64,000 nt of DNA from Lutibacter sp. (lineage in GTDB: Bacteria; Bacteroidota; Bacteroidia; Flavobacteriales; Flavobacteriaceae). This document shows positions 60,223 to 64,000 of the stretch, one piece after another. The DNA lies in assembly GCA_027449025.1 (NCBI GenBank), contig DAIDMK010000006.1, positions 27,950-91,949 of the forward strand. The letters are read 5' to 3'. Numbering within the stretch: position 1 is the stretch's first letter; each line of letters opens with the position of its first letter. The position numbers were made by a program, and so were the translations under genes. The notes beneath the pieces were generated by a model. It did no database searches, was not told the DNA's origin, and was given only the letters and a program-made list of their open reading frames with translations.

Positions 60223-61566
60223 ATGTCTTTAACCAATTTAAATGCCATTTCACCAATTGACGGCAGATACCGGAACAAAGTTGAACCTTTAGCACTATTT
60301 TTTTCAGAAGAAGCGCTTATCAAATACCGCGTAAAAGTAGAAGTTGAGTATTTTATTGCTTTATGTGAAATTCCACTTCCGCAATTGGCGGATTTTAAGG
60401 CTCAATTCTTTAAGGAATTAAGAAAAATCTATATCGATTTCTCTGCGGAAGATGCACAGAAAATTAAAGACATCGAGAAAATTACCAATCACGATGTTAA
60501 AGCCGTTGAGTATTTTATCAAAGAAAAATTTGACGGATTACAGCTTCAAAAATATAAAGAGTTTATTCACTTCGGATTAACATCTCAAGATATCAACAAC
60601 ACCGCAATTCCATTATCTTTAAAAGATGCGTTTGAGGCAGTTTATTATCCGGAATTGAAATTGCTTTTAGACAAACTGAATCAATTGGCAACCGATTGGG
60701 CAGAAATACCAATGTTGGCAAGAACACACGGACAGCCGGCATCGCCTACCAGATTAGGTAAGGAAATCTCAGTTTTTGTTGAACGTATTGCGCAACAACA
60801 AAAACCATTGAAAAACATTCCTTATGCCGCAAAATTTGGTGGAGCTACGGGGAATTTTAATGCGCATAAAGTGGCTTTTCCTACAACAGACTGGAAAGCT
60901 TTCGGAACGCATTTTGTAAAAAATGTTCTGGGATTACACCATTCTTTTCCAACCACGCAAATTGAACATTACGATCATTTGGCGGGTATTTTTGATGCCT
61001 TAAAACGTATTAACACGATAATCATTGATTTCGACAGAGACATTTGGACCTATGTTTCTATGGATTATTTTAAACAAAAAATTAAAGAAGGTGAAGTGGG
61101 TTCCTCAGCGATGCCACACAAAGTAAATCCGATTGATTTTGAAAATTCTGAAGGGAATTTAGGCATCGCCAATGCGCTTTTCGAACATTTATCGGCAAAA
61201 TTACCGTTATCCAGATTGCAACGTGATTTAACCGACTCAACGGTTTTAAGAAATATTGGCGTTCCCTTTGCCCACACAATTATTGCCTTTAACTCAACGT
61301 TAAAAGGATTGAACAAATTAATCATTAATCAAGCTAAATTTGCGGAAGATTTGGAGAATAATTGGGCGGTGGTTGCTGAAGCCATTCAAACAATTTTGCG
61401 AAGGGAAGCCTATCCGAATCCGTATGAAGCATTAAAGGAACTGACAAGAACCAACGAAAAAATCACTCAAAAATCAATGGCTGATTTTATTGATGGTTTA
61501 GCTGTTTCTGACATCATTAAAAAAGAATTAAAAACCATTACACCAAGTAATTATACTGGAATATAA
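60223..61566 (+). CDS. purB: Adenylosuccinate lyase
   Basis: The 447-residue enzyme acts twice in purine synthesis (on SAICAR and adenylosuccinate). It belongs to the fumarase/aspartase superfamily with the signature GSSAMPHKVNPIDFENSEGN. Other parts are NAISPIDGRYRNKVEPLALFFSE, NHDVKAVEYFIKE, HFGLTSQDINNTA and ARTHGQPASPTRLGKE. It resembles the E. coli-type long form. Its stop codon directly adjoins repeat copy 3. Confidence 0.96.
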   Translation: MSLTNLNAISPIDGRYRNKVEPLALFFSEEALIKYRVKVEVEYFIALCEIPLPQLADFKAQFFKELRKIYIDFSAEDAQKIKDIEKITNHDVKAVEYFIKEKFDGLQLQKYKEFIHFGLTSQDINNTAIPLSLKDAFEAVYYPELKLLLDKLNQLATDWAEIPMLARTHGQPASPTRLGKEISVFVERIAQQQKPLKNIPYAAKFGGATGNFNAHKVAFPTTDWKAFGTHFVKNVLGLHHSFPTTQIEHYDHLAGIFDALKRINTIIIDFDRDIWTYVSMDYFKQKIKEGEVGSSAMPHKVNPIDFENSEGNLGIANALFEHLSAKLPLSRLQRDLTDSTVLRNIGVPFAHTIIAFNSTLKGLNKLIINQAKFAEDLENNWAVVAEAIQTILRREAYPNPYEALKELTRTNEKITQKSMADFIDGLAVSDIIKKELKTITPSNYTGI

Positions 61567-61672
61567 TGAAACGAGCATAACAAATTTTGATTCACAAAGG
61601 AATGATTAATGGCGAACCTGCTACTGGCGGGTAGATAGGAACCGTTACCACTAAAAAATAAAGTTTAAACAA
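61567..61672 (+). repeat. Dispersed element, copy 3 of 3
   Basis: It begins TGAAACGAGCATAACAAATT right after the purB stop, contains GATTAATGGCG, a central hairpin-like CCTGCTACTGGCGGGTAG, then CGTTACCACTAAAAAATAAA, and ends GTTTAAACAA directly before the ATG of a lipoprotein gene. This is the longest copy. Confidence 0.8.
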
Positions 61673-62083
61673 ATGAAAAAATTTATATTGTTGCTTGTAT
61701 TACTAGTAGGGCTATTTTCATGTAAAGATAAAAATGCGGCGCCAAATTCAGATACTTTTAAATTGGGAAAAGATATAGATGCCGAGCGATTTAAATCTGG
61801 AATATTTGAAATCCCTGCCAGTCAAGGATATGAAAAAACCATTATCATAAGGCAAGATTCTATCCAAATTGAAAAATATGAAGACAGGATTGACACGCTT
61901 TCCATTGCCTGGAAAAACAATTTTAATTACACCCTTAAAATGTTGCATCCAAAAACCGCCATTGATGAAGATCCAATTCATATAAAAATCACCGACATCA
62001 AAGAAAATTCTTATAAATTTGAAGCAGTGATTGGACATTCTAACTATGTCCAAAAAGGCGAAATTACAAAAACACATAACTAA
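61673..62083 (+). CDS. Small lipoprotein, 136 aa
   Basis: The lipoprotein signal is LLLVLLVGLFSC-KDK. The mature part (about 115 residues) is beta-rich (FKSGIFEIPASQGYEKTIIIRQDSIQIEKYEDRIDTLSIAWKNNFNYTLKML) and contains no further Cys. I do not recognise the family beyond a general resemblance to small flavobacterial lipoproteins placed next to TerC-type genes. It starts exactly at the end of repeat copy 3 and is 6 bp from the TerC gene, so the repeat may contribute its leader. Confidence 0.7.
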   Translation: MKKFILLLVLLVGLFSCKDKNAAPNSDTFKLGKDIDAERFKSGIFEIPASQGYEKTIIIRQDSIQIEKYEDRIDTLSIAWKNNFNYTLKMLHPKTAIDEDPIHIKITDIKENSYKFEAVIGHSNYVQKGEITKTHN

Positions 62084-62089
62084 CGTTTT

Positions 62090-62932
62090 ATGGAAATATT
62101 TTTACATGCCGATGCTTGGATAGCGGTTTTAACGCTTACTTTTTTAGAAATTGTATTAGGTATAGACAATATTATCTTTATTTCTATTGCTGCAGGAAAA
62201 CTTCCGAAAGACCAGATTAAAAAAGCCACAAGAATCGGTTTAGTTTTGGCGATGATCTTTAGAATTGGGTTGTTATTTGGCATTTCCTACCTAATTTCAA
62301 TGAAAGATCCTTTTTACTCAGTAGAATTATCCTGGTTAAAATTTGGCGTAACGGGTCAAAGCATCATCTTAATTTTGGGTGGTCTCTTTTTATTGTATAA
62401 AAGTACGAGCGAAATTAGAGATAAGGTGGAAGGAGTTGAACATGAAACAGCCTCCTCTTCAAATATTAAGTTTGCTACCCTGCAAGGCGTAATTATACAA
62501 ATTGTGATGATTGATATCGTTTTTTCATTTGATTCGGTTCTAACAGCTGTTGGAATGACCAACGGAATACCGGGTGCCTTAATTATTATGGTAACTGCTG
62601 TGGTAATTTCCATGGTTATTATGATGGTTTTTGCAACACCTGTCGGCAACTTTGTAAATGCCCACCCAACCATTCAAATGTTGGCATTGTCATTTTTAAT
62701 TTTAATTGGTTTTATGCTAATTACAGAAGGTGCACATTTATCACATGCAGAAATATTGGGTCAAGAAGTTGGTGCCATTCCAAAAGGATATTTATATTTT
62801 GCCATAGCCTTTTCATTGGGTGTTGAAGCATTAAACATGAAAATTAGAAAAGGAAAAAATCTTATTCATGTAGGCAATCCAACGTTGGACGAAGAAAAAT
62901 TGAAAGAAGAAAAAACGACAAATAAAAAATAA
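62090..62932 (+). CDS. TerC-family membrane protein
   Basis: The 280-residue protein has about seven helices. Both metal-binding signatures are present: LEIVLGIDNIIFISIAA and IVMIDIVFSFDSVLTAVGMTN, each with the acidic residue in the membrane. TerC/Alx proteins export manganese or calcium or load exported enzymes with metal. Which ion is used here cannot be seen. It follows a small lipoprotein by 6 bp. Confidence 0.93.
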   Translation: MEIFLHADAWIAVLTLTFLEIVLGIDNIIFISIAAGKLPKDQIKKATRIGLVLAMIFRIGLLFGISYLISMKDPFYSVELSWLKFGVTGQSIILILGGLFLLYKSTSEIRDKVEGVEHETASSSNIKFATLQGVIIQIVMIDIVFSFDSVLTAVGMTNGIPGALIIMVTAVVISMVIMMVFATPVGNFVNAHPTIQMLALSFLILIGFMLITEGAHLSHAEILGQEVGAIPKGYLYFAIAFSLGVEALNMKIRKGKNLIHVGNPTLDEEKLKEEKTTNKK

Positions 62933-62972
62933 TTTTTAGCGAATTACAAAATATCTTGATTAATTAGAAACG

Positions 62973-63998
62973 ATGGAAAATAGAAAAACAACAAATATTC
63001 TTTTATTGATTATTGTAATTCCGTTTGTTTTTTATTTGCTGAAAATATTGTCTTTTATTTTCGTTCCGCTTGTTGCTTCCATGTTTATCGCCTTACTTTT
63101 TTTACCGCTCATGCGCTGGTTTAACAGGCGAAAAGTGCCAAAAATTATCAGTATTTTTGTGGTTATTCTCCTTTTTATTGCAGTTTTTAAAATTGGCGGA
63201 GAATTGGTAAAACTTTCCAGTAGAGAGATTATGGCCACAGACAGGGTATTTTTAGAAAAGGCTGAAATGAAAGTCGCTGATTTAATTGCTACAACAGAGG
63301 ATTTTTTTGGGATAAATTACTTTGATGAAGGTGAAAATATATTTTCAAAAATATTTCAAAAAGAAAGTGTTGCTAAAAACTTTGGCACAACTTTAAATTT
63401 TATCAGCAAAACGCTTTCCATGACGCTTATGACAGCCTTCTTCGTAATTCTATTGCTTGCGGAGTCCATTAATTTTGAAAAATTACTCAATAACACCATT
63501 CTAAAACAAAAATATGCATCCGTTAAAACCTTCATGAAAATTGAAAAGGATTTACGCACATTTATAAAAGTAAAAATACTGGTTAGCTTATTAACAGGCA
63601 TTGGCACTGGTTTGGCTTGTGTGTTTTTTGATATTAATTTTCCGATATTTTGGGGGTTGTTCGCTTTTATTATCAATTTTGTTCAAATGATTGGTTCTTT
63701 TGTAACCGTTATTTTATTGTCCATATTTGCCTTTGTTCAACTTGAACCCACGAGTTATTTATTCTTTTTTATACTTACAATAACGGGTGTACAAGTTATA
63801 TTTGGCAGTATTTTAGAACCTATATTTATGGGAAGGTCTTTTTCCATCAACATTATTGCTATTTTGATTATGCTCATGCTTTGGGGTTATATATGGGGAA
63901 TTCCGGGTTTAATTATGGCAATACCATTAACGGTATTTATCAAAATTATTTTGGAAAAATTTCCAAGAACCAAAGTTATAGCCAGTTTCCTATCATAA
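62973..63998 (+). CDS. AI-2E family transporter (YhhQ/PerM-like permease)
   Basis: The 341-residue protein has eight helices in the layout of the AI-2E family. Three helices at the start (about 6-75), a soluble middle (about 80-150), then five more, with the typical GTGLACVFFDINFPIFWGLFAFIINFVQMIGSFV, LEPIFMGRSFSINIIAILIMLMLWGYIWGIPGLIMAIPLT block. Members export quorum signal AI-2 or other solutes, but most are uncharacterised. The stop codon is at 63996, two bases from the window end, so the gene is complete. Confidence 0.92.
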   Translation: MENRKTTNILLLIIVIPFVFYLLKILSFIFVPLVASMFIALLFLPLMRWFNRRKVPKIISIFVVILLFIAVFKIGGELVKLSSREIMATDRVFLEKAEMKVADLIATTEDFFGINYFDEGENIFSKIFQKESVAKNFGTTLNFISKTLSMTLMTAFFVILLLAESINFEKLLNNTILKQKYASVKTFMKIEKDLRTFIKVKILVSLLTGIGTGLACVFFDINFPIFWGLFAFIINFVQMIGSFVTVILLSIFAFVQLEPTSYLFFFILTITGVQVIFGSILEPIFMGRSFSINIIAILIMLMLWGYIWGIPGLIMAIPLTVFIKIILEKFPRTKVIASFLS

Positions 63999-64000
63999 TT

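Noticed and set aside
61567-61672. The dispersed element as an integron attC site
   Set aside because: It has TAACAAA and GTTACC-like blocks, but no matching core pair (RYYYAAC ... GTTRRRY) at its ends and no integrase in the window.

Overview
This is chromosomal DNA from a member of the Bacteroidetes, most likely family Flavobacteriaceae. The DNA is AT-rich. Start codons almost never have a Shine-Dalgarno sequence. Many genes are preceded by the Bacteroidetes -7 promoter box TAnnTTTG. Gene content agrees: a type IX secretion sorting domain (KRLIIK tail), DUF349, DUF368, DUF6048 and DUF6452 families, a PD40 outer-membrane protein, an eIF1-like protein, TamB, and many small lipoproteins with MKK...C signal peptides. 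I saw no rRNA, tRNA, CRISPR array or intact insertion sequence.

Layout. 1-9.5 kb (minus strand): a PD40 surface protein cut by the window edge, a Mpo1-like membrane protein, a cyclophilin-FKBP fusion, a nucleoside phosphorylase, an eIF1-like protein, an iron/2-oxoglutarate-type oxygenase homologue that lacks its distal histidine, DUF6048, DUF6452, rlmD and a cytochrome c. 9.7-17.5 kb: rocD, then a minus-strand run of TPR protein, two DUF368 transporters, aroE and a DUF349 protein. 17.6-20.7 kb (plus): pyrR, pyrB, a STAS-like protein, a stand-alone type IX sorting domain and rnz, followed by an IS5-type remnant. 21-29 kb (minus): mgsA, gapA, pfkA (glycolysis and its methylglyoxal bypass), a nucleotidyltransferase and tamB, with tsaD diverging from tamB. 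30-35.3 kb: a MscS channel, DUF3817, two adjacent decayed genes, then an ArsR regulator, a COG0701 permease and a methyltransferase. 35.7-41.4 kb (plus): aldehyde dehydrogenase, a two-subunit molybdenum hydroxylase, XdhC and a MobA-like protein. 41.4-49.3 kb: NUDIX diverging from pyrE, an SRPBCC protein, birA, rsfS, ftsH, and a phospholipid group (LUD, cdsA, psd, acyl-CoA-binding protein, YceI). 49.5-57.7 kb (minus): an orphan mobile mystery protein A, a MscS channel, argB-argD-argC-argJ, cspA, a sulfurtransferase and a carbonic anhydrase. 57.7-64 kb: MORN, haem-binding and DUF1028 proteins, then purB, a lipoprotein, TerC and an AI-2E family transporter.

Most of the window is housekeeping. 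The less expected signals are: a dispersed element of about 100 bp in three copies, two directly ahead of lipoprotein start codons and one in the leader of argB; an ArsR-type operator whose arms bracket a -7 box exactly; -7 boxes four bases upstream of start codons, implying leaderless mRNAs; an oxygenase with Tyr in place of a metal-binding His; a terminator hidden inside a convergent coding sequence; and several gene remnants. I did not find a complete new multi-gene system. Statements about families come from memory and no search was run.
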